Made by a program: the position numbers and the translations under genes. A stretch of DNA of 64,000 nt, from NCBI GenBank assembly GCA_964017965.1, contig CAXHNV010000004.1, positions 124,001 to 188,000 of the forward strand. The letters run 5' to 3'. How positions within the stretch are numbered: the stretch's first letter is position 1; each line of letters opens with the position of its first letter. The notes beneath the pieces are model-generated. The model saw only the letters and a program-made list of their open reading frames with translations. It was not told where the DNA came from and made no database searches. Below are positions 50,689-60,700 of the stretch, piece by piece. This DNA is from UBA2883 sp964017965. Lineage in GTDB: Bacteria > Cyanobacteriota > Vampirovibrionia > Gastranaerophilales > Gastranaerophilaceae.

Positions 50689-51534
50689 TTATTTTAGTTT
50701 TACTAATTTATCTTTTAATACTTTTGCCACCTTAATATGAACAGCGTGTCCTGCTTCTTTTATCAAAATATGACATTTCATATCCAAAGGTGAAACTCCT
50801 GTTTGATACAAATCTCCAAACATATCCAAAATCTTATGTTTTATTGGTTCTTTCTCTGAGCGCAACTCTGTAGTATACCCCTCATCAGTTAAGCCCACCG
50901 TATTATCAATCGTAACACCTTGAGCAAACCCCAGCATCTGAAACTTTTTCAAGTCCTTATAGAACCCGAAAGTTCTCGCCTCAATAATTTCTTCAATATT
51001 CTTAGGATTATAAGAAACCCATTGATGTCTTAAATCATCATGCTCATAATTCACTGAATAAGTGATATTAAGCTCGTCATCAGGCAATATAACCATACTG
51101 GTCTTACCGTTCAAATAATAAACCGGTTCACTCACAGTATAAAACTCACGTTTTTTAGGTCTGTCTACAATCCCCGCTTCATTAAAGAGCCTTACCCATT
51201 CTTTAGAGCTTCCGTCAAATACAGGAAACTCCTCTTCCGAAAGATAAACGTCAATCGAATCAATCCCCATAATAGCGCAAGCAGCCATAAAATGTTCACA
51301 CAAACCCGCTTTGTATCTATAACCGCCCAAAAGAGTACGACAATCCTTGCTGCCCAATGTAACACAATGGTCTGTAGAAATCACATTGTCTGTATTAGCT
51401 TCAAAACTCTTCTCTTCTTGTTTAACAAACAGCCTGATAACACCCTTGTCAGAAGGTTTAATAACAACCTTACAATCAAAGTTCTTCATTAAAGTATTGC
51501 CGTTTGCTTGTATCTCTTTTGAAATAGTTGTCAT
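50689..51534 (-). CDS. lpxC: UDP-3-O-acyl-N-acetylglucosamine deacetylase LpxC
   Basis: A 281-residue LpxC, the zinc deacetylase that commits to lipid A. The metal ligands are visible in GLCEHFMAACAIMGID (first His) and PIKHKILDMFGDLYQ (second His and Asp). The usual catalytic His near the end is in EAGHAVHIKVA, and the FPVFDGSS block is present. Three bases separate it from lpxD. Confidence 0.96.
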   Translation of the reverse strand: MTTISKEIQANGNTLMKNFDCKVVIKPSDKGVIRLFVKQEEKSFEANTDNVISTDHCVTLGSKDCRTLLGGYRYKAGLCEHFMAACAIMGIDSIDVYLSEEEFPVFDGSSKEWVRLFNEAGIVDRPKKREFYTVSEPVYYLNGKTSMVILPDDELNITYSVNYEHDDLRHQWVSYNPKNIEEIIEARTFGFYKDLKKFQMLGFAQGVTIDNTVGLTDEGYTTELRSEKEPIKHKILDMFGDLYQTGVSPLDMKCHILIKEAGHAVHIKVAKVLKDKLVKLK

Positions 51535-51537
51535 ATA

Positions 51538-52635
51538 TTATTCTTCCGATTGTGCATTTTCAAAAGAAGTTAAAAGCGGTTCATATTTTTTGAACTTCTT
51601 AATCAATTCGCCAGCATCTTTCATAATCTTCAACTGCTTAATGAATTCTTTTCTAGGAACAGCAGGAGCACCTACAACGATAGATTTTGCAGGGAAGCTC
51701 TTAGTAACGCCCGCCTTAGCAGCAACGATAGAGTCATCACCAATCTTGATGTGGTCAGCAAGACCGGCTTGACCTGCAAGAACAACTCTGTCACCAATAA
51801 CACAGCTGCCTGCAATACCAACTTGTGATACTATCATACAACCTGAACCAACTCTACAGTTGTGACCTATCATAACAAGGTCATCAATCTTTGTGTTATC
51901 TCCGATAACGGTATTTTCAATAGTTCCTCTGTCAATCGCTGTATTGGCACCGATTTCTACATTGTTACCGATAACAACTGAACCGATAGAGTTAATCTTG
52001 AAGATAACGTGTTCAGCAGCTGTAGTATCTTGAATCTTACCGTCTTTTCTTGCTTGTTCAATATTGTTAGGGTTTTCTGTAACGAAGCTGAAACCGTCAG
52101 CACCGAGTGAAACACCGTGATGAAGAATAACTTTATTACCAACCTTAACTCTGTCACCAATATTAACGCCTGCGTGGAAGAAACAACCTTCTCCGATTAT
52201 AACGTTATTACCGATATATGAGTTAGCCAAAATAGTTGTATTATCACCGATTTGAGCGCCTTTAGCAACTACAACATTCGGACCTAATGAAACGTTTTTA
52301 CCTAAGTTTGCTTCAGGGTGAACAACCGCTGTAGGATGAACTCCCTCATTTGTTTCAGGTGCTTCATAGAACATTGTTATCAATTTCATCATTGCTAATC
52401 TGGGTCTTTCAACCTCGATTGTTGTAAAACCGTCAATATTTACGCCAAAAGGAACCAAAGCAGCTTTTGCTTTTGTTTTTGAAAGGTTTTCAATTTCTTC
52501 TTCTCCTAATGCTAACGCTAAAGTATTTTCATCTGCCAACATTGGAGGTGCGATATTTGTAATTGCTACATCAGCATTCTTTGTTAACATTCCACCTGTA
52601 ACTTTTGCAAGTTCTTCTAAAGTAAAAGATTTCAT
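51538..52635 (-). CDS. lpxD: UDP-3-O-acylglucosamine N-acyltransferase LpxD
   Basis: A 365-residue left-handed beta-helix acyltransferase. The N-terminal uridine-binding domain (1-100) is followed by hexapeptide repeats (about 103-320), with LHHGVSLGADGFSFV carrying the catalytic His and MIGHNCRVGSGCMIV later. It adds the N-linked acyl chain to UDP-acyl-glucosamine after LpxC. AAGGAG, within the last codons of the heptose gene, is its ribosome-binding site. lpxA and lpxB are not in the window. Confidence 0.96.
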   Translation of the reverse strand: MKSFTLEELAKVTGGMLTKNADVAITNIAPPMLADENTLALALGEEEIENLSKTKAKAALVPFGVNIDGFTTIEVERPRLAMMKLITMFYEAPETNEGVHPTAVVHPEANLGKNVSLGPNVVVAKGAQIGDNTTILANSYIGNNVIIGEGCFFHAGVNIGDRVKVGNKVILHHGVSLGADGFSFVTENPNNIEQARKDGKIQDTTAAEHVIFKINSIGSVVIGNNVEIGANTAIDRGTIENTVIGDNTKIDDLVMIGHNCRVGSGCMIVSQVGIAGSCVIGDRVVLAGQAGLADHIKIGDDSIVAAKAGVTKSFPAKSIVVGAPAVPRKEFIKQLKIMKDAGELIKKFKKYEPLLTSFENAQSEE

Positions 52636-52638
52636 TTT

Positions 52639-53112
52639 CTACTCCTTATTATTTATCTTTTCAATTATATTTGTTGTAGATTTTCCCTGTACAAACTCGA
52701 TAAATTCAACTCTTGTACCGTTCTTAATCATAATATCTCTTTCAGGGAGTGTCTCCATTGTGTAATCAGCACCTTTTGTATAAACGTCAGGTTTGATTTC
52801 ATCCAACAATAGAGCAGGACTGTCTTCGTCAAACATAACAACAAAATCCACACAGCTCAATGCTGTCAAAATATACGCTCTGTCGTTTTCGTTGTTAATC
52901 GGACGAGAATCACCTTTAATACTTTTAACAGACTTATCAGAGTTCAATAAAACAATAGAATAATCGGCAAACGACTTTGTTTTTTGCAAATACTTCACAT
53001 GACCGACGTGCAAAATATCAAAACAACCGTTTGTAGCAACAACAGTTTTACCTGCATCGTGCAAGTTTTTGATAAATTCTGAAATATTTTTTCTTCCTAA
53101 AAGCTGTCCCAT
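52639..53112 (-). CDS. rfaE2: D-glycero-beta-D-manno-heptose 1-phosphate adenylyltransferase
   Basis: A 157-residue nucleotidyltransferase equal to the C-terminal domain of HldE (RfaE2). The HxGH motif lies in TNGCFDILHVGHVKYL, and the KMSKS-like ISTTNII-type end is GKSTTNIIEKI. It makes ADP-heptose for the LPS inner core, or a related nucleotide sugar. The ATG at 53112 has AGGAG six bases upstream. First gene of the operon rfaE2-lpxD-lpxC-fabZ. Confidence 0.92.
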   Translation of the reverse strand: MGQLLGRKNISEFIKNLHDAGKTVVATNGCFDILHVGHVKYLQKTKSFADYSIVLLNSDKSVKSIKGDSRPINNENDRAYILTALSCVDFVVMFDEDSPALLLDEIKPDVYTKGADYTMETLPERDIMIKNGTRVEFIEFVQGKSTTNIIEKINNKE

Positions 53113-53128
53113 ACTAACTCCTGCTCTA

Positions 53129-53137
53129 ATTATACCA
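53129..53137 (-). promoter_or_regulatory. Extended -10 promoter of the LPS operon
   Basis: On the minus strand TGGTATAAT is a perfect TGnTATAAT box, about 16 bases before the chosen ATG at 53112, with the ribosome-binding site between. No -35 box is clear, as expected for extended -10 promoters. Confidence 0.6.
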
Positions 53138-53205
53138 AAAAAGAACATAGTTTCTGCGCAAAAGTATACAAATATTAAGCTAATTTTACATAAAAAGCAT
53201 GGCTT

Positions 53206-54519
53206 CTAAGACACTTTTCTCAATGGTTTCAGAATCTTTATCAAACAAATGGCAAGTATCGTAGTTAATAAAATTGAGGCAACAGAAATACCTATCCAGC
53301 AACCCATTAAATACATTTTCTTGAAGAATCCAAGGTACGTCCCCAGAGAAATCCCAACAACTGCATAAGCAACAAAGTTTGCTATCAATATAAACTTCGT
53401 TTTCTTAATACCTTTATACACCCCGCCAAGTGTAGTTTGTAAACCGTCTGTCAGTTGGAACACTGCAGCTACAACCATAATCGGAACAATAATGTTTATA
53501 ACACAAACATCCTTTGTAAAAATCGATGCTAACTGATGCGGGAAGATAGCAAACAAAGAACTTGCAACGAACATAAAGCATACCGTAATCAATAATCCGT
53601 GTCTGATATAATCAAACATCTCATCATAATGTTTTGCACCATTAGAATATCCTACTTTTACAGCCAAAGCATTGGAAACACCAAAAGGTATCATATACGT
53701 AGTACTAATCAATACAATGATAATATTATGCGCAGCAGCATAAACTCCGGAAACCTTACCCAATGCCACTGCTATATAATTGAACGCCAAAAACTCAATC
53801 ATTATAGCAAGTGAGATAGGAAATCCTATCTGTAATAATTGCTTATAATAACCTGGCTCAGAATATTTCTTGAACCTGAACTTATAAAAACAGAATATCA
53901 GCATTACAAACGCTGTAAAAAACCTTACAATCGATGTTGCAATAGCAAGCCCTGCAACTCCCATCTCCGGACAGCCATACATCCCAAATACAAATACATA
54001 ATTCAAAAACAAGTTCAATAACACAGACGCTATCATCAACAGATTAGGAAAAACAACAATCTCATACGACTGCAAAAACTCTTTCAGAGCAACATTTATC
54101 TCTACCCCAATAACAGAAAAAGCTACAATAAAAGTATAAACTTTTATATCGTGTAATAACTGCGGTTCATAATGTAAAAAATCCAACATCGGAATATAAG
54201 CCAGAGTTAAAATTGTCATAATAACAGATATCACAACCGCAAACTTCAATGACGGATAAAAATATTTTTTTGCACCAATCTTTTCGCCGCGCTTGTTTGA
54301 TAACAAAGGTGAAATCCCGACAGTCAAACCAACGCCGAACATCAATAAAATAGAATGGATTGAATTCGCAATACTGATAGCAGCAAGCGCCGATGTAGAA
54401 TACCTGCCTGCAACCAAACAATCTGCAGCACCGAGCATTACAACACCAAGATTACCTATGATAATCGGAATTGCTAACTTAAACAATTCTCGTATGTACT
54501 TAAATTCAAATAATTTCAT
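53206..54519 (-). CDS. MATE-family efflux transporter
   Basis: A 437-residue membrane protein with 12 predicted helices and the two-fold MATE layout: LAIPIIIGNLGVVMLGAADCLVAGRYS at the start of the first half, and YKQLLQIGFPISLAIMIEF at the second. MATE proteins export cationic drugs or metabolites using H+ or Na+. Last gene of the run yidC-queA-MATE (2-bp gap). Substrate not predictable. Confidence 0.92.
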   Translation of the reverse strand: MKLFEFKYIRELFKLAIPIIIGNLGVVMLGAADCLVAGRYSTSALAAISIANSIHSILLMFGVGLTVGISPLLSNKRGEKIGAKKYFYPSLKFAVVISVIMTILTLAYIPMLDFLHYEPQLLHDIKVYTFIVAFSVIGVEINVALKEFLQSYEIVVFPNLLMIASVLLNLFLNYVFVFGMYGCPEMGVAGLAIATSIVRFFTAFVMLIFCFYKFRFKKYSEPGYYKQLLQIGFPISLAIMIEFLAFNYIAVALGKVSGVYAAAHNIIIVLISTTYMIPFGVSNALAVKVGYSNGAKHYDEMFDYIRHGLLITVCFMFVASSLFAIFPHQLASIFTKDVCVINIIVPIMVVAAVFQLTDGLQTTLGGVYKGIKKTKFILIANFVAYAVVGISLGTYLGFFKKMYLMGCWIGISVASILLTTILAICLIKILKPLRKVS

Positions 54520-54521
54520 AA

Positions 54522-55568
54522 CTACTTATTTATAAACATACAGTCGCCATAACTGTAAAATCTGTATTTGTTCTCAATAGCGTGCTCATAAGCATTAAAT
54601 ATACATTCTTTTGAAGTCAATGCCGATACAAGCATCAATAACGTTGATTTAGGCAAGTGGAAGTTTGTGATAAGTTTATCCACAACCTTAAACTCATAAG
54701 GCGGATAAATGAATAACGTCGAAGCTGAACGACATGCCTGTATTTTACCAAACTCTTTATAAGCCGATTCAAGCGTACGCACAGAAGTTGTTCCGACAGC
54801 AACAAGTTTCTTACCCTGAGCCTTAGCATCGTTTATCAACTTTGCGGTTTCTTCCGAGATTTCGTACTCTTCAGAATCCATTTTGTGATCTAATACATCA
54901 TCACACTGCACCGGTCTAAAGGTACCTAGACCAACGTTCAACGTAACATAACCTATTTGAACCCCTTTGGCTTTCAATTTATCCAATATTTCGGTTGTAA
55001 AGTGCAAACCCGCAGTAGGAGCGGCAACAGAGCCTTCGTTTTTAGCATAAACTGTCTGATAACGTTCATAGTCTAGCTGTTTAAGCTCTTCTGATGTCAT
55101 CTTACGTTCAATATAAGGCGGAAGCGGAACATTGCCAACCTCCGATAAGACACCGTAGATATCGCCTTCATAACTAAGCTGAACGAGCCATTTGCCTGCA
55201 TCTTCTAATGGTTCTATAACAGTTGCCGAAAGTTTATCAGAGATAGTTATCTCCGTACCGACTTTTACACGTTTAGAAGGTTTGATTAAAACTTCCCACT
55301 GTTTGTTATCCTTTTGTTTTAACAAGAAGATTTCTATCTTAGCACCGGTTGATTTGTAACCATAAAGCCTTGCAGGAATAACTTTAGTATTGTTCAAAAT
55401 CAATACACAATTCTCATCAAGGTAATCGACGATATCAAAGAAGTGTTTATCTTCAAGAGTATTTGAAGCAGGGTTAACCACCAACATCTTTGAAAAATCG
55501 CGTTTTTGTGACGGAGTTTGAGCTATCAATTCCTCCGGCAGTTCGTAATCAAATTCAGATACCTTCAT
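54522..55568 (-). CDS. queA: S-adenosylmethionine:tRNA ribosyltransferase-isomerase QueA
   Basis: A 348-residue QueA. FDYELPEELIAQTPSQKRD opens it, and LNNTKVIPARLYGYK, VAAPTAGLHFT, NVGLGTFRPV and NFHLPKSTLLMLVSA are the classic family blocks. It adds the epoxycyclopentane ring to preQ1 in tRNA during queuosine synthesis, using SAM as ribosyl donor. Flanked by yidC and MATE with 2-bp gaps on each side. Confidence 0.97.
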   Translation of the reverse strand: MKVSEFDYELPEELIAQTPSQKRDFSKMLVVNPASNTLEDKHFFDIVDYLDENCVLILNNTKVIPARLYGYKSTGAKIEIFLLKQKDNKQWEVLIKPSKRVKVGTEITISDKLSATVIEPLEDAGKWLVQLSYEGDIYGVLSEVGNVPLPPYIERKMTSEELKQLDYERYQTVYAKNEGSVAAPTAGLHFTTEILDKLKAKGVQIGYVTLNVGLGTFRPVQCDDVLDHKMDSEEYEISEETAKLINDAKAQGKKLVAVGTTSVRTLESAYKEFGKIQACRSASTLFIYPPYEFKVVDKLITNFHLPKSTLLMLVSALTSKECIFNAYEHAIENKYRFYSYGDCMFINK

Positions 55569-55570
55569 AA

Positions 55571-56656
55571 CTATTCCTTAGCTTTAATCTGTTTAGCGTC
55601 AGCAATATCGTCATCAGAAACAGCATCTTTTTTAGCTGCATATTCTAAATCTAATTTTTTGTTTATCAAAATAGTTTGAATGATTTGAACAATGTTGCTT
55701 GAAATCAAGTATAACAATACCCCTGCAGGAATCGGAATAAGAACAAATGTACCGCATAACATTATAGGCATAAACATGTTCATTGATTTTTGCATAGCAG
55801 CTTGAGTAGGGTCAACTTCCTGACCTTTATTCATAGCCATCATAGCTTTTTGAGTAAATACCATTGTTAAACCAAACAGAATAATCAAGGCTAAGACATC
55901 AAAGTGGAAGCTTGATTGAACAGCTTTTGTCGGTATGGTTGCCATTAACAGATAACCTTTCTTTACGAAAGTTACGGTTTCTGTTTCTTTAGTTAGAACG
56001 TTAGTAACTTCAAGTTCTGCCTTTTCGAGCTTATCGAATTGAGAGAATTTAAGGTCTTTTAGGTTATCGATATTCATCTTAAGTTCAAGCGGTTGTCCCG
56101 GAACTACAGCACCCTGAATAGCAACTGCTGAATTTGGTTTATCGATTTTAACATCTTTTAGAACTTCTTGTTTAAGGTAAACTGTAGCAGTTTTACCTGT
56201 CATGAACTTCGCTGTATTGGAAACACCCATGACACCGTCTTTTGAGATACCGGCGTTTGTACGGAGGGTTGAATCAAGACTGTTAACGAACAAGAATGGA
56301 GCATTACCTGCCATTTTAATAAACTGCGGACTCATCAGAGTTGAGTATAACAAGATAAAGATAGGCATTTGAATTAACAAAGGAAGACAACCTGACATAG
56401 GGTTAAAGTTGTGTTCTTTGTAGAACTCCATCATTTTACGCTGCATAGTTTGCGGATCGTTTTTGTAACGTTCCTGAATTGCTTTCATACGAGGTTGAAG
56501 CGTTTGCATTTGTTTCATTGAACGTTGTTGAGAAACGCCGAGTGGCCACATCGCAACACGAACTATAATTGTCAGGAGGATTATACCTAATCCGTAGCTG
56601 CCTGTTAATTTAGATAAAACTCTAAGTGCTTCTATAGTTAAACTTATAAAATCCAT
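55571..56656 (-). CDS. yidC: Membrane protein insertase YidC/Oxa1
   Basis: A 361-residue YidC without the long N-terminal periplasmic domain of proteobacteria. The core blocks are present: GIILLTIIVRVAMWPLGVSQQRSMKQMQ, the cytoplasmic hairpin (KAIQERYKNDPQTMQRKMMEFYKEH), and the late helices (PIMLCGTFVLIPIPAGVLLYLISSN). A soluble insertion of about 120 residues (roughly 118-240) lies between two helices; similar insertions are typical of cyanobacterial YidC, which supports the lineage inference. It inserts and folds inner-membrane proteins with or without Sec. Confidence 0.93.
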   Translation of the reverse strand: MDFISLTIEALRVLSKLTGSYGLGIILLTIIVRVAMWPLGVSQQRSMKQMQTLQPRMKAIQERYKNDPQTMQRKMMEFYKEHNFNPMSGCLPLLIQMPIFILLYSTLMSPQFIKMAGNAPFLFVNSLDSTLRTNAGISKDGVMGVSNTAKFMTGKTATVYLKQEVLKDVKIDKPNSAVAIQGAVVPGQPLELKMNIDNLKDLKFSQFDKLEKAELEVTNVLTKETETVTFVKKGYLLMATIPTKAVQSSFHFDVLALIILFGLTMVFTQKAMMAMNKGQEVDPTQAAMQKSMNMFMPIMLCGTFVLIPIPAGVLLYLISSNIVQIIQTILINKKLDLEYAAKKDAVSDDDIADAKQIKAKE

Positions 56657-56829
56657 AATAACTCTTCCCTAATCTTTCTATGTCTATTTATCATCATGCC
56701 TGTCAAAAATATTAACTTGACTAGGAACAAAAATACCTTAAAAATACGCTCAAGTCAAATAAACAAAATAATTTATAAAAAGGGCTTTACAAAAAAAAAT
56801 TATTTGCTAATATATAAGTATAGAGATAT

Positions 56830-56901
56830 TCCTCAGTAGCTCAATGGTGGAGCAACCGGCTGTTAACCGGTAGGTTGTTGGTTCGAGCCCAACCTGGGGA
56901 G
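56830..56901 (+). tRNA. tRNA-Asn (anticodon GUU)
   Basis: A 72-nt cloverleaf: acceptor TCCTCAG with CTGGGGA, anticodon stem ACCGG/CCGGT with loop CTGTTAA (anticodon at 56862-56864), and T-arm GGTTCGAGCCC. No CCA is encoded, in contrast to tRNA-fMet in this window. A T run follows at once. Prophage genes begin downstream of its 3' end, which makes it a likely integration site. Confidence 0.95.
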
Positions 56902-56918
56902 TATTTTTTTTTGCAAAG

Positions 56919-56952
56919 AAAAGGTGCGGATGATAAATCATCCGCACCTTTT
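56919..56952. terminator. Bidirectional terminator at the prophage edge
   Basis: A perfect 15-bp stem (56919-56933 with 56938-56952) and a TAAA loop, between tRNA-Asn and the convergent endolysin gene. T-rich tracts lie on both sides. Confidence 0.85.
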
Positions 56953-56959
56953 CTAAACT

Positions 56960-57349
56960 TTAATACTTAAGAACCTGCTTTCTATTTTTACCTTTTACAT
57001 AAGAAATATGCACCCATTTATCATATTCATTTATTAGCTGGTCAAACTCTATTCCCGAGTTTTTGATGAATTCTATAATTTGTTTAACACTCATACCTTT
57101 GACCGTAAAATCTACAGCCTGACCTTTTGTATGTTGAGAGGTTACAACTCCACCAACAAGTTTATTAACCTGTGAATTTCTATAACCGCTTGATATAATC
57201 ATTGGCTTTGCCAATTTGTTTCTGATTGGTTGAAGACAATAGCAGATTAAATTCAGCATACAATCCATACTATTTATGTCAGGCATATTATTTATATTAT
57301 TTCGAATCGCTGTCTCAGAATATATAAGTTCGCTCATTTTAAAATTCAT
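56960..57349 (-). CDS. Phage endolysin, peptidase M15 type
   Basis: A 129-residue M15-family zinc peptidase (M15_3 type). The zinc site is read as H73 and D80 in SQHTKGQAVDFTV and H114 in WVHISYV. SSGYRNSQVNKLVGG is the family block before it. Such small enzymes cut peptide cross-links in peptidoglycan and serve as phage lysins. The ATG at 57349 lies just after the previous gene's stop (TGATTATG). Last gene of the phage late operon. Confidence 0.87.
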   Translation of the reverse strand: MNFKMSELIYSETAIRNNINNMPDINSMDCMLNLICYCLQPIRNKLAKPMIISSGYRNSQVNKLVGGVVTSQHTKGQAVDFTVKGMSVKQIIEFIKNSGIEFDQLINEYDKWVHISYVKGKNRKQVLKY

Positions 57350-57351
57350 AA

Positions 57352-57642
57352 TCAAATCTCCATATTACTATCAATCTTTGATTTTAACAGGTTATAAATA
57401 AGCTGGGTAAAATCATCGATATATGGCAGAATAAACTTATTGATTACAAAGTTAAAACAAAACTTTGCAATTATATTTGAAGGAGCATACAGAAACATTA
57501 CATTTTGGATATATTTAATGACAGCTTTATCTAACTTTTCTTTTTTAGCAGAATTAGATAACTCCGTTTCTGCAAGCACGCATATAATCCGTTTAGTTTC
57601 TATCACAACACTTTTTAACAAATTTTTAAAACCTTTTGACAT
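57352..57642 (-). CDS. Small phage protein of unknown function
   Basis: A 96-residue basic protein, starting MSKGFKNLLKSVVIETKRI, with AAGGAGG upstream of the ATG at 57642. The C-terminal half is mildly hydrophobic (NIIAKFCFNFVINKFILPYI). Its place beside an endolysin suggests a lysis-related role such as a holin, but no clear pair of transmembrane helices is visible, so the assignment is left open. Confidence 0.7.
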   Translation of the reverse strand: MSKGFKNLLKSVVIETKRIICVLAETELSNSAKKEKLDKAVIKYIQNVMFLYAPSNIIAKFCFNFVINKFILPYIDDFTQLIYNLLKSKIDSNMEI

Positions 57643-57704
57643 AATATAACCTCCTTTTTTGTATTTCAAATAAAAAGGATAGAAACTCTATCCCTTTCTA
57701 ACTT

Positions 57705-60700
57705 TTAGCCATATATTTTATAGTATTTCATACCGTTTTTAGGTGGTATGTATGGAGCGTAGAAACCTTCTTCTATCTCCTTTGTTTTTTGTGAATATTT
57801 ACTTAACGGTGTCCAAACTCTATTAACTGAATAAGGATGATTTGTCAGTGCTTCGTTAAGAGCTTCGTCATCAAAAGAAATTTCTTTATCGTTTAATAAT
57901 TTTTTAACATCACCGTCATAGAAATATGTTTCTGAGCCATCCCAAGTTGTAGTTACACTACCAACTCCATTTCCCGTGTATTCTACAATATCATGACCAG
58001 TAGCCCAGAGAACCGCTTGAGATAAGGACACTCCTGGCATTGTATTTGTGCCAGTTGTATAAATAGGTGTAAACATAGTTCTATTAGTATTTGTTTGATT
58101 ATCATATAAGTCAGTTATTTCTGGATAAATATTTTCACATCCACTCATCCATATTTTCATAGTATACAAATCTGTGAACCCTCCTGCATACACTGCTGCA
58201 TCAGCATGGTATAAAGTCCTCATTCCATAACTACTATAATAATTATATGGAGCATAAGCTGTTAATACACAATCTGTTTGTTGATTACTATAATCAAGTT
58301 TATCCTTATTCTTAAAATCTTTTAAATAAGGTGCAACTGTGATTGTATAACCTTTAATAGAATATGTATCAATATAAGGGTTTGGATTAGTTGATAAATT
58401 AGTGTTCATATCTCTTTTTAGAGATTCCCAAGATTTAACAGCTATCTTATATTTTGTATTTGGCTCAAATACTATTCCAGTATTTCGACCGCTGACTCTC
58501 CATTTCAATGAATTTGAAGATTTATATCCTGCAATATAAAGAGTTAAACTTCCAGTTGCTCCTATGTTTAAAACAAGAGACCTGTACCCATGAAATAAAT
58601 TACCAGCTTTGAATGTTGTTGGTGTAATCCAATCAAATTCCATCCAAAAGTCTTGAGAGATTTTATCAGCAAGATCAAAACTAGACCAAGTATTTGTTTC
58701 TAAATCGTATGTACCAACCGTATTTGCCTTACCATCAATAATATTCGTCATATAACCATTACAACTAATTGTTCTATCAGTTTCTGCTGTACTATAGCAG
58801 TTGTAACCAGTCATATTTGGTAATTGGTTATCTGAAAGAGATTCTCCATTGTGATAACAATCTGGCAATACATCTTTTATTTTTTTATTAGGAACATCGA
58901 ATTCTCTATACCACATATCAGTTAAAGTTACTTCAAAAGAATGTTCTAAATCGACTTCGTGTTTTCCATCGAAAAATCCGCTTACACTTGTTATTACACC
59001 TTTTGACATAGAGATTTCTTCTTCTATGTGTCGATATTTTCCTGTTTTTCTATCGTAGTAATAAATATCATCTATATCCGCAACATCATTTACACAAACG
59101 TATTTATTTGAAGTATACAATTCTGTTAAATAGTTATTTCCATTATCCGTTACGTGTGCTAATGGATATAGTGTTATTTTTGGATTTTCTGATTCACCTG
59201 AAATATTCAGTTTTTCTCCATTACATTCAATGCACGTGGAGTTTTCCATATATGCAGAACAAGACTGAATTATCGTTCCATTTGGGATTCTTCTTCTTGC
59301 ATAAGAAGAAGACATTTTTGTGTCTATTGCTTTATTTAAATTATTAACTTCCGATTCAAACGTAGTTTCTACTATATATTTTTTATCATTTTCAAAAGCC
59401 GAAACCTTTGTCGGAAGTTCTGTTTTATCAGCCTTTTCATTAAGAAGAGTATCTACTTCGGATTTATGATAAAATCCTGAAACAGAAACCCCTGTTGCTA
59501 AATCAATTTTGTCATTGATTTCTGTTCTGGTATAAGTTTCATCTTTTGTGTAATAATCGTCCAATTCAGACTTATCTGCTTTTTCTTGTAAAACTGTATC
59601 ATCATAGGATACATCAAATTTACGGTATGTTCTGTAAATCAGTATTATCATATCGTCTATTTGTGGAGTTCCCACTACCTCTAATGAATATTCTTCTGAT
59701 AAATCAACATCATTGCCATTTTCATCTACCCAGCGTTCAGATGTTAATTCATCATCAACTTTGTTTGTATAAGTGAATTCATAGATTTGCTTGCCAACCA
59801 TTTCAAAAGTTGGGACAGAACTACAGATAATATCTAACAACTCATTGTTAGAAGACACTTCTACAGTTGTTTCAAAACTAGAAGTAATGTTAATATATTC
59901 ACTATCACCATTTATTTTAACAATATCTGTTTCAATATTGTTAATAAAATCTCTTAGAATATTAAACTGTGTACTTATTTCTTCGGCTGTTGAATTAGCA
60001 TTCTCAATAGCGTCATTGTAACTATTTACTAGTGAGGTTAATTCAACTATTGAATTAGCGTTTGTTCTGATAGATGCTTTTGTTGTTTCAAAAGTATTAG
60101 TAATATCATTCATTTTAGCTAAGATACCGTTTTCATCGTAATCCCCTGCAATATCAACACCTTTTGTATTATCGGTTGAAATAACGATATAGATGAACTG
60201 TTGAATTGCCTGCGGTTGAACAGTTGAAGAGCTCCCATAAATAGAGTTTGAGCGTGATGCGTCAAATGCAAGATAGTTACGGCTAGCACTTCTTCCACCA
60301 CCTTCAGCAGGTGCACTTTTTCCTGTTTGATGAAAACATCCGTTAAAACTTCTCTTCTCAGTTACATCCGTAAAATTAGCCCAACCTTCAATATTAGGCA
60401 AACCAGCTTCTACCAAATCACCTAACGCATCAGTGTCTACAGTACCTTCAATAAACCCTGTCAATTTTGGAATTCGTACAAAATCTTCTTCAACTACATA
60501 CTTACCACAAGCCCCGTATTTAGCAACAATTCCTTGCCACTCTTCTTCTGTACAATACCAGCTACCTGTAGAATTCTTTGATTTTAAATCGTTCATATAC
60601 TCAACAAATGCAGGATAAAGTCCGTCTTTTTCAAGTTTTAAACCGTTTGCCAAAAGAAGTGTACTATCTTCTAACGGTAAAGACGACCAAATCAATTCAC

